NCBI RefSeq assembly: GCF_033304615.1
Contig: NZ_CP129118.1
Coordinates: 2,786,001-2,850,000, forward strand
DNA length: 64,000 nucleotides
Origin: Sporosarcina oncorhynchi
GTDB lineage: Bacteria; Bacillota; Bacilli; Bacillales_A; Planococcaceae
Reading direction: 5' to 3'
The position numbers and the translations under genes are program-made. The notes below the pieces were generated by a model that had not been told where the DNA came from, ran no database searches, and saw only the letters and a program-made list of their open reading frames with translations. Positions 41,367 through 50,645 of this stretch are shown here, in pieces (positions within the stretch are counted from its first letter, which is position 1; the number at the start of each line of letters is the position of its first letter).

Positions 41367-42161
41367 TTGGTGCGACTTGTTACAGAGGCGATCAGTATCA
41401 GCTATGGTGAACAACAAATCGTGAAAAATCTCGACATTCAGATCCCTGATAAGAAGATTACCGCCATCATCGGATCTAACGGTTGCGGAAAATCCACTCT
41501 GTTGAAAGCCATCACGAGAATCATTCCCCACCAATCGGGCACGGTGATGCTGGACGGCAAAGACATCTCCAAGGAAAATACGAAAACCCTTGCGAAACAG
41601 ATGGCTATCCTTCCCCAAACCCCTGAAAGCGCCAGCGGTCTTACAGTAGGCGAACTCGTCTCCTACGGCAGATTCCCTTATCAAAACAGCTTCGGTCGAT
41701 TGACGAAACGGGATTATGAAATGATTGACTGGGCACTTGAGGTGACTGGAACAACCTCTTATAAATATCGCCCTGTCGATGCATTGTCCGGTGGCCAACG
41801 CCAGCGAGTCTGGATCGCAATGGCACTCGCGCAGGAAACCGAAATCATTTTTTTGGATGAACCGACGACCTATCTCGATATGGCGCATCAGCTTGAAGTG
41901 CTTGAATTGCTTCAACAGCTGAATTATGAGCAGGACCGGACGATTGTAATGGTGTTGCATGATCTGAATCAGGCAGCACGTTTCGCAGATTCGATTATTG
42001 CGTTGAAAGACGGTCAAATTGTGAAAGCAGGGCCGTGCGAGGAAGTTATTGTCCCTGACGTATTGCGAGAAGTGTTTCAAATCGATGCCGTTATTGGACG
42101 CGACCCACGGACGGCTAAACCAATGTGCATTACATACAACTTACTTAAAGGAGAAAATTGA
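41367..42161 (+). CDS. iron-siderophore ABC transporter ATPase (FecE/FhuC-like)
   Basis: 264 residues. Walker A GSNGCGKST near 38, signature LSGGQRQRVWIAMALAQ near 138, Walker B IIFLDEPTTYLD near 160, all typical of iron-chelate importers. The start is TTG 41367, six bases after GGAGGTGG; GTG follows directly as an alternative. First gene of a Fur-controlled operon; its stop is within 3 bases of the lipoprotein start. Confidence 0.9.
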   Translation: MVRLVTEAISISYGEQQIVKNLDIQIPDKKITAIIGSNGCGKSTLLKAITRIIPHQSGTVMLDGKDISKENTKTLAKQMAILPQTPESASGLTVGELVSYGRFPYQNSFGRLTKRDYEMIDWALEVTGTTSYKYRPVDALSGGQRQRVWIAMALAQETEIIFLDEPTTYLDMAHQLEVLELLQQLNYEQDRTIVMVLHDLNQAARFADSIIALKDGQIVKAGPCEEVIVPDVLREVFQIDAVIGRDPRTAKPMCITYNLLKGEN

Positions 42162-42163
42162 CT

Positions 42164-43090
42164 ATGAAAAAATTGATCATCCCATTCGTTCTTTTGCTTG
42201 TGCTCGTCGTAGGCGCTTGCGGCAAAAGTGAGACAACACCAAAAGAGGACAATGCAACACCTGCTGAATCAGAAGCTGCAACGTTCACATATGAATCCGA
42301 GACAGGTCCAGTAGAAGTACCGACAAATCCGAAGCGCGTCGTCATGCTGTCTGGATTTACAGGCAACGTCATCCAGCTCGGCGTCCCGGTTGTCGGGGCC
42401 GATATCTGGTCCAAAGACAATCCAACATTTGAAAAAGAAATGCAGGATGTCGAAGAAGTATCGGATGAAGACCTTGAGAAAATTATCGAGCTCGACCCTG
42501 ACTTAATCATTGGATTGTCCACCATTAAAAATGGCGATAAATTGCAGGCGATTGCTCCAACGGTCACCTACACATGGGGCAAACTTGATTACCTAAACCA
42601 ACATATTGAAATCGGAAAGTTATTGAATAAAGAAGAAGAAGCAAAAGCATGGGTAGAAGACTTTACAAAGCGCGTCGAGGAGGCAGGCGATGAAATCCGT
42701 GCTGAAATTGGCGAGGATGCGACGGTCTCTGTACTGGAAACCTACGGCAAGGACATTTATGTGTTCGGTGACAACTGGGCGCGTGGAACAGAGATTCTCT
42801 ACCAGGGAATGGGCTTGAAAATGCCTGAAAAAGTGAAAGAAATGGCTTTGGAATCGGGTTATTTCGCACTATCTGCTGAAGTCATCCCCGAGTATGCAGG
42901 CGATTATATCGTGTTGAGCAAGTATTCAGATGCTGATAACTCCTTTCAAGAGACACAGACCTATCAAAATATACCAGCCGTGAAAAATGGCCATCTTTTC
43001 GAAATGAAGGGTGAAGGGGCTTCTTTCTCCGACCCTGTCACGCTTGAAAAACAGCTTCAGTTCTTCAAGGATTCGTTTTTAGGGAAATAA
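42164..43090 (+). CDS. iron-siderophore substrate-binding lipoprotein
   Basis: 308 residues with a lipoprotein signal (MKKLIIPFVLLLVLVVGAC, cysteine 19) and a class III periplasmic-binding fold (PKRVVMLSGFTGNVIQLG..., DPDLIIGLS). It captures ferric siderophore at the membrane surface and passes it to the FecCD permeases. ATG 42164 gives the proper signal; the TTG two codons before is less likely. Which siderophore cannot be told. Confidence 0.88.
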   Translation: MKKLIIPFVLLLVLVVGACGKSETTPKEDNATPAESEAATFTYESETGPVEVPTNPKRVVMLSGFTGNVIQLGVPVVGADIWSKDNPTFEKEMQDVEEVSDEDLEKIIELDPDLIIGLSTIKNGDKLQAIAPTVTYTWGKLDYLNQHIEIGKLLNKEEEAKAWVEDFTKRVEEAGDEIRAEIGEDATVSVLETYGKDIYVFGDNWARGTEILYQGMGLKMPEKVKEMALESGYFALSAEVIPEYAGDYIVLSKYSDADNSFQETQTYQNIPAVKNGHLFEMKGEGASFSDPVTLEKQLQFFKDSFLGK

Positions 43091-43103
43091 GCAATTTCAA
43101 GTT

Positions 43104-43157
43104 GGGGGTAAATCAGCAAGGACTTTGGTCGGTTTCCATGGATCCTTGCTGTTCCCC
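43104..43157 (+). promoter_or_regulatory. stem-loop between binding protein and permease genes
   Basis: CAGCAAGGA (43114-43122) pairs with TCCTTGCTG (43143-43151), extended by a GGGG/CCCC pair. No T tract; probably an RNA-stabilising or partial-attenuation element that gives more binding protein than permease. Confidence 0.5.
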
Positions 43158-43200
43158 TATTCCATACATACTACTTTATGAAAAGAAAAGATGAGGGAAG

Positions 43201-44211
43201 ATGAAAAAAATCATGCGGACTCCGATTCCGTACCTAGTTAAATTATTGACCGCGATTGCCGTATTTGTATGCGTGTTCGGCATATCTTTGGTATTCGGCG
43301 CTGCTGATATTGCTCTTCGGGACGTTTGGTTGGCGCTTGTATCTTCAACGTCAAACGATCAGATTTCCATCATACGGGAAATCCGGTTGCCGCGGGAAGT
43401 TGCTGCCTTGTTTGTCGGAGCAGCTCTTGCAGTGTCAGGTGCAATCATGCAAGGGATGACTAGAAATCCGCTCGCCGATCCCGGCTTGCTCGGACTGACA
43501 GCTGGAGCGAATGCAGCTCTTGCCATCACAATTGCATTTCTTCCTGCTGCGAATTACTTTTGGACGATGGTCGCTTGTTTCATTGGTGCAGCAGTGGGCG
43601 CGTCTCTCGTTTTCGGCATTGGCGCCATGAAAAAAGGCGGCTTCTCACCGATTCGTATTGTCCTTGCTGGTGCCGCCATTTCAGCGTTTCTATACGCAAT
43701 CGCTGAAGGAATCGGTATCTATTTCCGAATTTCTAAAGATGTCTCCATGTGGACAGCGGGAGGTACGATCGGTACGACGTGGGGCCAGTTGAGCATCATT
43801 GTTCCATTCATCCTTATCGGCATGACCATCTCATTTTTCTTGTCTCGGCAGCTTACCATTTTAAGTCTGAGCGAGGAAGTAGCCGTCGGTCTCGGGCAAA
43901 AAACCGGCCACATAAAAGCCATCTTGTTTGCAGTCATTATCATTCTGGCAGGCGCTTCCGTTGCACTTGTCGGCAACATGGCATTCATCGGACTAATGAT
44001 TCCTCATATTGTGAGAGTATTTGTCGGAACGGATTACCGTTTTATCTTGCCGATGTCTGCCATTGTCGGTGCTACTTTCATGCTGTTGGCGGATACGCTC
44101 GGACGAACGATCAATGCACCTTATGAGACACCTGTCGTCGCAATTGTTACTGTTGCAGGATTGCCATTCTTCCTTGCCATCGTTCGGAGAGGGGGCAAGG
44201 CATTCTCATGA
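43201..44211 (+). CDS. FecCD-family iron-siderophore permease, subunit 1
   Basis: 336 residues, about nine membrane helices. IREIRLPREVAALFVGAALAVSGAIMQGMTRNPLADPGLLG is the FecCD signature, and FIGLMIPHIVR near 260 is the ATPase contact loop. It overlaps the second permease gene by 4 bases. Confidence 0.9.
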   Translation: MKKIMRTPIPYLVKLLTAIAVFVCVFGISLVFGAADIALRDVWLALVSSTSNDQISIIREIRLPREVAALFVGAALAVSGAIMQGMTRNPLADPGLLGLTAGANAALAITIAFLPAANYFWTMVACFIGAAVGASLVFGIGAMKKGGFSPIRIVLAGAAISAFLYAIAEGIGIYFRISKDVSMWTAGGTIGTTWGQLSIIVPFILIGMTISFFLSRQLTILSLSEEVAVGLGQKTGHIKAILFAVIIILAGASVALVGNMAFIGLMIPHIVRVFVGTDYRFILPMSAIVGATFMLLADTLGRTINAPYETPVVAIVTVAGLPFFLAIVRRGGKAFS

Positions 44212-45215
44212 TCCATCCATCTTTGCTCAAGAAACAACGTATCCTGTTAGCTGCTCTTGCACTGCTGATTGTACTGACGATAATTATCGCCCTTGGACTC
44301 GGCCGGTCGACCGTAACGTTTGATCGCATCCTTCCGATTCTTCTCGGGCAAGGTTCATTCAAAGAGAATTTTGTGCTCTTCTCCATCCGAATGCCGCGCA
44401 TTCTTGTAACGCTTTTGGCTGGAATGGCACTTGCCCTTTCTGGTGCCATTTTACAAGGTATCACGCGCAACGACTTGGCAGACCCTGGCATTATCGGCAT
44501 CAACTCAGGTGCAGGCGTGGCGATTGCTGTGTTCTTCCTGTTCATTCCGATTGACGCCGGCTCATTCGTCTATCTGCTTCCAGTTATCGCCTTCTTCGGT
44601 GCCAGCGTTACAGCAGTGCTAATCTATATCTTTTCGTACCGCAAACAAACCGGCGTGCAGCCCATCCAATTAGTGTTGACCGGAGTAGGGTTTTCACTTG
44701 CGTTATCAGGTTTGATGATTGTATTGATCTCCTCCGCTGAACGAACGAAAGTGGATTTCATCGCGAAGTGGTTGGCAGGAAATATTTGGGGAACCGATTG
44801 GCCGTTCATCTGGGCATTGCTCCCATGGCTGGTTGTTCTGATTCCATTTACTTTATACAAAGCAAACCGACTGAATCTACTAGCTATAAGCGAACCTGTC
44901 GCAATTGGCGTCGGTGTTTCAATAGGTAAGGAACGCATCGTCCTGTTGGGGACAGCTGTTGCGCTTGCCGCCTCAGCTGTCGCCGTGACGGGCGGCATTA
45001 GCTTCGTTGGATTGATGGCCCCCCATATCGCAAAGGCGTTGATTGGTCCGCGTAACCAGCTTTTCCTTCCGATTGCTATATTGATTGGCGGCTGGCTGCT
45101 TCTTTTTGCGGATACGATAGGTCACAACATTCTTGACCCAAGCGGCTTGCCTGCAGGCATCATGGTTTCTCTAATCGGCGCACCGTACTTCCTTTATTTA
45201 TTGTTGAAAAAGTGA
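44208..45215 (+). CDS. FecCD-family iron-siderophore permease, subunit 2
   Basis: 335 residues. IRMPRILVTLLAGMALALSGAILQGITRNDLADPGIIG and FVGLMAPHIAK are the family motifs. Together with subunit 1 it forms the heterodimeric channel. Last gene of the operon. Confidence 0.9.
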   Translation: MIHPSLLKKQRILLAALALLIVLTIIIALGLGRSTVTFDRILPILLGQGSFKENFVLFSIRMPRILVTLLAGMALALSGAILQGITRNDLADPGIIGINSGAGVAIAVFFLFIPIDAGSFVYLLPVIAFFGASVTAVLIYIFSYRKQTGVQPIQLVLTGVGFSLALSGLMIVLISSAERTKVDFIAKWLAGNIWGTDWPFIWALLPWLVVLIPFTLYKANRLNLLAISEPVAIGVGVSIGKERIVLLGTAVALAASAVAVTGGISFVGLMAPHIAKALIGPRNQLFLPIAILIGGWLLLFADTIGHNILDPSGLPAGIMVSLIGAPYFLYLLLKK

Positions 45216-45357
45216 TGGATTCAACAAGGAATAGTACGTACTACATGCGATGCAGCAAATGGATAAAATAAAAGAGTATCAGATTCTCAAACAATTCAAA
45301 AGTCAATAAGAACCCGGTTCTCTACATTATTGTGAAGATACATTCAACTATAAAAAA

Positions 45358-45398
45358 CACTTCATACATAGTAGTCAATGACTACTATGTATGAAGTG
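45358..45398 (-). terminator. strong terminator of the lipoprotein gene
   Basis: An 18-bp perfect stem (CACTTCATACATAGTAGT with its complement, loop of five) followed by TTTTTT on the minus strand. A worn family C element lies at 45270-45330. Confidence 0.85.
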
Positions 45399-45446
45399 AA
45401 TAATTTAAACTGCATAGGATTCTTTTTAGTCAATCCACATTACTTC

Positions 45447-46358
45447 TTAATAGCTAGCTGTCACTACTTCACTATACTCCGATAGTTTTCCATCCTTACT
45501 AACAATGATATAAGCCCAAAACTTGTTTGCGCCTTCCATTCTCGAGGGCAAAGTGCCAAAACTGTACGATGTTTCAGTTCCATCTACCCTTTTTGCCTTA
45601 TCCAATTCTTTTTCGATCGGTCCTGAACGAGCATATGTATCATAAAACACATATATATGATCCGCATCTTTTATACGATCCCATCTGATTGTAAAAGTGG
45701 CTGTTGTCAATTGACCTCTTCCATCCCTGTTCGTACTTGCTGTCATATTTAAATTGGCAGGCTTGAATTGTTCAATATTTTCACTCGTAACAGCAGGTCC
45801 AGCATCAGGCGATTCTTCCACCTTTTCAAAAATCCATGTATGTAGGTCATGTTCAGATGCACTCTCTTCACTTTCTATTGATTCCTCATCACTCGTCGCA
45901 TTTTGCACTATTTCTTCCTTATGGAATACGACATCATGTGTAAATAGATTATAGTGCCCTACTTGTTTTCGATTTTCTTGAAATACACCATAAACCGTTA
46001 CAGGTATATTATTTTCAATGGCGTATTGCATATCCTTATACATTTTCAAACTAGAAGCAGTATTATACCAAAAACCTTCGTAACTTCCCGTATCGTCCTC
46101 TATAGAGAAATATATATTTCCGTAATCATCTGTTAGGAAGTACGTACTATTTAACATGCCTTTAATGGCTATTTTTTCATCTAACCAGTCTAGATCTGTT
46201 AATGTCGAGGCAGTGATTAACTCGAATTTTTCATAGTCTACAGTTTCATGAAAGTCTTTAGTAGAATTATGATCTTCATTCACTTCCATCGATGATGAAC
46301 TACATCCTGTACTAAGTAGTACGACAAACAAAATAGAAATAAACCCTTTCACCTTCAC
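45447..46358 (-). CDS. hypothetical lipoprotein
   Basis: 303 residues with a lipoprotein signal (MKVKGFISILFVVLLSTGC). A middle OB-like segment (IAIKGMLNSTYFLTDDYGNIYFSIEDD...VTVYGVF) resembles nucleic-acid/OB-fold regions of other Bacillus lipoproteins. A Ser/Glu-rich linker follows, then a C-terminal fibronectin-III-like part (ATFTIRWDRIKDADHIYVFYD). Surface-anchored; function unknown. Confidence 0.7.
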   Translation of the reverse strand: MKVKGFISILFVVLLSTGCSSSSMEVNEDHNSTKDFHETVDYEKFELITASTLTDLDWLDEKIAIKGMLNSTYFLTDDYGNIYFSIEDDTGSYEGFWYNTASSLKMYKDMQYAIENNIPVTVYGVFQENRKQVGHYNLFTHDVVFHKEEIVQNATSDEESIESEESASEHDLHTWIFEKVEESPDAGPAVTSENIEQFKPANLNMTASTNRDGRGQLTTATFTIRWDRIKDADHIYVFYDTYARSGPIEKELDKAKRVDGTETSYSFGTLPSRMEGANKFWAYIIVSKDGKLSEYSEVVTASY

Positions 46359-46826
46359 CCATAAAACCCCTTACATCTTTATTTATATTCATTCACACAA
46401 AAAGCCCGCGCAATCCCCTAGCATGTGAGGTCTATTCCCGACTAACGATAAGTTCACCATTGAATAGATACCTCTAAAAGGATTTTACGTACCGGTTCAA
46501 TTCTCAATGAATTATACCTATACGAAGTGATAATGCACAAGACCTTTTTACTAGATGCATTTATCAGCAGGTTTAAGTTCATAAGAAAAAGACGTCAGTG
46601 ACGTCTCTTTATGTGGACTGTATATGTGTTTAGTATCAACTTACAAGTAATTCCGAGTACATGTACGGCCAGATTATTGCTATTTTCCTAGTAGCTGCTG
46701 ACCATTATAAAGGGTACGAGGTTCTAAAACGTTTCTTAGTTCAATGAGAACTGGATGGCATGCCAAGGTCGCTTGCATATCTATTTCTGAAGATAATCGT
46801 ATCCCTACAAAAAAAGACATAAAAAA
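46359..46826. other. gene-free stretch
   Basis: Holds a small hairpin AGACGTCAGTGACGTCT followed by CTTT (46590-46610) and family C remnants near 46490 and 46717-46760. No gene seen. Confidence 0.45.
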
Positions 46827-46859
46827 AGACCACCTAATGCTGTGAACATTGGCTGGTCT
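46827..46859 (-). terminator. terminator of the MEDS-domain gene
   Basis: On the minus strand AGACCAGCCAATG and CATTAGGTGGTCT form a stem followed by TTTTTTT. The sequence is related to the toxin-module terminators at 6499 and 35922. Confidence 0.65.
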
Positions 46860-46971
46860 AAGATATGAAGCGACAGCCTATCCAACTTGCAGGATACGGT
46901 GCCCTCCGAAGACGCCTGCGCCGGTGTGCGTTCAGTGGTTCACAAATGGGCTGCGCGGTATGGCAAATGCG

Positions 46972-47568
46972 TCAAACGTTCTTTTCACTATTTGAACGAT
47001 ACGTATCCGATGTAATCACAGAATCGCCCTTCGCTATATACGGATGGGTTTGCAGCAGTGCCTCCATCAGCTCATCTGAGGTACGACTTCGCTCATACGC
47101 ACAAACGAGCGAAAACGAATATTGCTTGACTGCCTGATCGATAATTCTCTCAAGCTGCTCTACTAGATGGGCCGATCCATTTATAGTCGACCACTCGACG
47201 TGTGCCCAAGAGCGGAACCGAATATTCTCTTCAATGTACGGTTTTGCCACCTCATTGAAATACGACTCTATCGCTGGAGGGAAATAGGAGCCGCTCGACA
47301 GATAGAAACTTATACTGTTCGCATAGTTCACCAACTTCATTTCCTCCGCTGAAAAACAAGAGGATAATTCCGCTTTGAGCTTTTGGTAATTCCGTTCATT
47401 TTCCACGAGAAGAACAGGCTCTCCAGCTGTGATGCTATCTTTTAGAAAAGATAAAGCTCGTTTCAAATAACATTCTGCATCTTCATACAAGTAAAGAATA
47501 TGAGGGTATTCCTCTTTCACCAGTGTCTGCATACAGATTTCCTTCGTATTCCCGAACGTTTCCACCAC
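46972..47568 (-). CDS. MEDS-domain protein
   Basis: 198 residues. The pattern HILYLYEDAECYLKRALSFLKDSITAGEPVLLVENERN and SWAHVEWS matches the MEDS (DcmR-like) sensory domain, found in regulators and in anti-anti-sigma networks. No DNA-binding or kinase domain is attached, so it would act through a partner. Start GTG 47568 with GGGAGGG 8 bases upstream. Confidence 0.72.
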   Translation of the reverse strand: MVETFGNTKEICMQTLVKEEYPHILYLYEDAECYLKRALSFLKDSITAGEPVLLVENERNYQKLKAELSSCFSAEEMKLVNYANSISFYLSSGSYFPPAIESYFNEVAKPYIEENIRFRSWAHVEWSTINGSAHLVEQLERIIDQAVKQYSFSLVCAYERSRTSDELMEALLQTHPYIAKGDSVITSDTYRSNSEKNV

Positions 47569-47784
47569 TCGAATCCCTCCCTTTCGTTAAACTTTGCTAT
47601 GCTTCATTATAATACAGATAGTAACAAAAATAAATAATTTTCATATAACTCTCTAGACACTATGTACAGAGATTCGGGCACCGTGAAATTTGTTGGTCTA
47701 GTTTCGAGTGCCACTCACACAATTAATGAGTAAAGTATCATTCTATTTACAGCTGTACAAAGCTAGTGGGTACAAGGTGATACG
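47569..47784. other. gene-free stretch
   Basis: Upstream region of the MEDS gene; worn family B sequence at about 47700. No gene or clear promoter. Confidence 0.4.
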
Positions 47785-47866
47785 GTGCCTGGCACTCAAA
47801 CATTCACGTTAACTAGAACAAACATAAATGTTTGAACTTACATGATTGAATGAGTGATTGGCACCA
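47785..47866. repeat. 82-bp palindromic interspersed repeat, family B
   Basis: GGTGCC...GGCACC tips and central CAAACATAAATGTTTG dyad, same 82-bp length as the other three copies. Confidence 0.85.
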
Positions 47867-47967
47867 TGATATTACATACACACCCGACCGTTCGCACCGA
47901 GAATCACCTCACCGGTCGACCAAATCATACCTTTCTTCACAATCTCTCGTCCGTTCACAATTATAAA

Positions 47968-48108
47968 GGCTGTGCCAGAAACATTCACTTTAAAATAAGA
48001 CAGTTCGGATGAAAAAACAAGATTATTTCAGAAATTCTCATTTCTCAACATTTCAATTTCATCAAATGAATTTGTAATAATTATCGGAATCCAATCGAAA
48101 CAGGTACC
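47968..48108. repeat. ~141-bp interspersed repeat, family A
   Basis: Left part CTGTGCCAGAAACATTCAC, right tip CAGGTACCTG; internal CAGAAAT and CTCAACATTTCAATTTCATC match other copies. Confidence 0.7.
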
Positions 48109-48194
48109 TGTTTTGATCCGCTCTATCCCGTACCGAAAATTTACGACAAACATGATATGATAGCACTTCTAAAGACAATGGGATAAGAAACAAA

Positions 48195-48225
48195 AAAATC
48201 CAACCGCGTTATGAAGTTGGATTTT
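48195..48225 (-). terminator. terminator of the nad operon
   Basis: AAAATCCAAC pairs with GTTGGATTTT, followed on the minus strand by TTTTTTT. A near copy lies at 50352-50388 on the other side of the operon. Confidence 0.75.
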
Positions 48226-48246
48226 AAAGATACCTAACTTCTACCC

Positions 48247-49206
48247 TCAACCAATAGCGACCATCCGGTCAATAGATAGTTTTGCTTGGTTTGCGATTTC
48301 TTCAGGTACTGAAATGACATGCTTGTTTTCTTTTAGTGCGGCTAGCACTTTTTCGAGTGTAATCATTTTCATGAATGGGCAGACAGCATTAGGGTTTGCT
48401 GCAAGGAAACGCTTGTCAGGGTTCTGCTTTTCCATCTGGTGAATGATGCCTACTTCCGTTGCTACGATGAACTCCTCGGCTTCCGACTCTTTTGAGCGCT
48501 TTAGCATATTTCCTGTTGACAGGATATGCGTTTTTTCGGCTGGCAAGATGCCTTCTGATTTCAAATACATGCTTGATGTCGAGCAACCACACTCCGGATG
48601 GATGAGCAACTCAGCCTCCGGATGTTTTTCCAGAACGCCTTCCACATGATCCGGGGCGATACCAGCATGCACATGGCATTCCCCCATCCAAATATGCATG
48701 TTCTCGCGTCCAGTTTCGTTCTTTACGAATGAACCGAGGAACATGTCTGGCAAGAACAAGATTTCTTGGTCGTCCGGGATGGAATTCACGATTTCAACGG
48801 CGTTGGAAGACGTGCAACAATAGTCGCTTTCCGCCTTCACTTCCGCACTCGTGTTCACGTAGCTAACGACGACAGCGCCAGGATGTTGCGCTTTCCAATC
48901 GCGCAACTGGTCTGCAGTGATGGAGTCCGCTAAAGAACAGCCTGCATCTAAATCTGGTAAGAGAATCGTTTTTTCGGGACTTAAAATCGCAGCGGTTTCT
49001 GCCATAAAATGCACCCCGCAAAATACGATTACATCCGCCGTTGTATCCGCTGCGGCGCGAGCTAGTGCAAGAGAATCACCGAGCACATCCGCAATATCCT
49101 GTATTTCTGGAATCTGATAATTATGCGCTAGTAAGATGGCGTTTCGCTTTTGTTTCCATTCTTGAATCTCTTCAATAATACGACTTTTCATGTCAGTAAC
49201 AATCAT
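48247..49206 (-). CDS. nadA: quinolinate synthase
   Basis: Condenses iminoaspartate with dihydroxyacetone phosphate to quinolinate for NAD synthesis; cytoplasmic 4Fe-4S enzyme. 319 residues. HNYQIPEIQDIADVLGDSLALARAA near 26 is the family signature. Cluster-ligand cysteines are visible in VFCGVH, HPECGCS and NAVCPFMK. It lies one base after nadC. NadB, the usual iminoaspartate source, is not in this window. Confidence 0.95.
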   Translation of the reverse strand: MIVTDMKSRIIEEIQEWKQKRNAILLAHNYQIPEIQDIADVLGDSLALARAAADTTADVIVFCGVHFMAETAAILSPEKTILLPDLDAGCSLADSITADQLRDWKAQHPGAVVVSYVNTSAEVKAESDYCCTSSNAVEIVNSIPDDQEILFLPDMFLGSFVKNETGRENMHIWMGECHVHAGIAPDHVEGVLEKHPEAELLIHPECGCSTSSMYLKSEGILPAEKTHILSTGNMLKRSKESEAEEFIVATEVGIIHQMEKQNPDKRFLAANPNAVCPFMKMITLEKVLAALKENKHVISVPEEIANQAKLSIDRMVAIG

Positions 49207-49207
49207 G

Positions 49208-50053
49208 TCAATGCTCCTCCTCGATTAGTACATTTGCGCTAATATCAATCGCTTTGTAAGAATGTGTTAGAAATCCAAGTGAAATATAGTTGACACCTGT
49301 ATACCGATAGTCCTTCAGGTTATCCAATTGAATCCCACCGGACGCTTCTGTTGTAATGTGGGCCGGTACGAGTTTCACAAATTCTTCTATCTCCTCTGGC
49401 AAACGGTTGTCAAACATGATGACATCTGCACCAGATTCAACCGCTTCAACTACTTGTTCTTTCGTCTCTGTTTCCACTTCAATATTTACCATATGTCCCG
49501 TATTGCGGCGAGCCAATTCAACGGCACGCGTAATGGAACCCGCAAAAGCGATATGGTTATCTTTAATCATAACCGCGTCATACAGGCCGTGGCGATGGTT
49601 ATAGCCTCCTCCACACCGAACAGCATATTTTTCCAACATCCGCAATCCAGGCGTCGTTTTGCGTGTATCGCAAATACGAATCGACTCGTTATCTAACTCA
49701 TTCACCGCGGCTTTTGTTAACGTAGCAATGCCACTCATCCGCTGAATTAAGTTCAAAACAACCCTCTCGCCGCTTAATAAAGCCGCTACATTCCCAGATG
49801 CGACTGCCAACTCTTGGCCAGCTCGGATCTCTTCACCATCTTTCACCATAACTTCAATCTGTATATGCTGATCCAGCAATTGAAAGGCCATTTTGAATAT
49901 AGCAGTCCCGCAAAATACACCTGACTCCTTTGCTACAAAGACCATCTTCCCTTTTGTCTTATCTAGAAAGATAGAATCTGCCGACAAATCCCCAGCACCG
50001 ATATCTTCCAATAAAAATTGTTCAACCAACAATCGGAGTTTAAGTCCGTTCAT
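49208..50053 (-). CDS. nadC: nicotinate-nucleotide diphosphorylase (carboxylating)
   Basis: Quinolinate phosphoribosyltransferase, 281 residues. RKTTPGLRMLEKYAVRCGGGYNHR near 130 holds the quinolinate-binding residues, and VEVETKEQ and MFDN form the phosphate site. ATG 50053 has AAGGGAAGG nine bases upstream. First gene of a two-gene operon with nadA. Confidence 0.94.
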   Translation of the reverse strand: MNGLKLRLLVEQFLLEDIGAGDLSADSIFLDKTKGKMVFVAKESGVFCGTAIFKMAFQLLDQHIQIEVMVKDGEEIRAGQELAVASGNVAALLSGERVVLNLIQRMSGIATLTKAAVNELDNESIRICDTRKTTPGLRMLEKYAVRCGGGYNHRHGLYDAVMIKDNHIAFAGSITRAVELARRNTGHMVNIEVETETKEQVVEAVESGADVIMFDNRLPEEIEEFVKLVPAHITTEASGGIQLDNLKDYRYTGVNYISLGFLTHSYKAIDISANVLIEEEH

Positions 50054-50351
50054 AACCGATTGCCACCTTCCCTTCAACTATGTACTTAGCTGATTAATGA
50101 ACTGCATAAAATCTAGTAACTGTCTTTACATCTATCTTTACACATAGTCACTCCAAAAACAAGATGAAGTTAACTCGGTAAATGCAAGATACGCGCGTGA
50201 TATACATTTATGACAATTCAACAAGTTGGTTACGAATTCATCTTTAGGCTCATGTAACATTGAAGATCATTCATTCTTCTGTTTGCGCTCTGCATAATAC
50301 ATGAATTATCTCGATTGTTTTTCACATAGGTATCTCGTTTATAGCTCAAAA
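50054..50351. other. nad operon upstream region
   Basis: On the minus strand two direct copies of TGTAAAGA (within 50128-50146) precede nadC; they could be a regulator site but no confident match to a NiaR box can be made. Nothing else recognisable. Confidence 0.35.
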
Positions 50352-50388
50352 CAAGAAAATCCAACCCCGTTATGAGGTTGGATCTTCT
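50352..50388. terminator. stem-loop, near copy of the nad terminator
   Basis: AAGAAAATCCAACC pairs with GGTTGGATCTTCTT. Related in sequence to 48195-48225. Confidence 0.6.
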
Positions 50389-50394
50389 TGTTAG

Positions 50395-50541
50395 AGGTAC
50401 CTGTTTGAAAAACATTCATATTAACTCAGACACATTGGATATTCATACAAAATCAGATCAGAAATCCTCATGTCTCAACAATATAATTTCATCTTTATGT
50501 AATTGTAGTGTATTGTCAGACTTCAATCACGCACAGATACC
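50395..50541. repeat. ~147-bp interspersed repeat, family A
   Basis: Left tip GGTACCTGTTTG, right tip complementary GGTATCTGTG; internal CAGAAATCCTCATGTCTCAA and ATCTTTATGTAATTG shared with 28956-29101. Confidence 0.8.
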
Positions 50542-50605
50542 TGACAAGTATACATAATATCTATCAGTCTGACAGGTTCATAGAGAATTATCAAAGAGTA
50601 ATAAA

Positions 50606-50636
50606 GGGTACCGGGTTCAATGAGAACCCAGTACCC
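50606..50636. repeat. short palindromic repeat, family C
   Basis: GGGTACCGGGTTC pairs with GAACCCAGTACCC. Lies 9 bases after the aldo/keto reductase stop and could terminate it. Confidence 0.7.
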
Positions 50637-50645
50637 CGAACTCAT

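Noticed and set aside
46865-46971. Possible transposase scrap before the MEDS gene
   Set aside because: A few residues look transposase-like, but the match is too short and interrupted to support.
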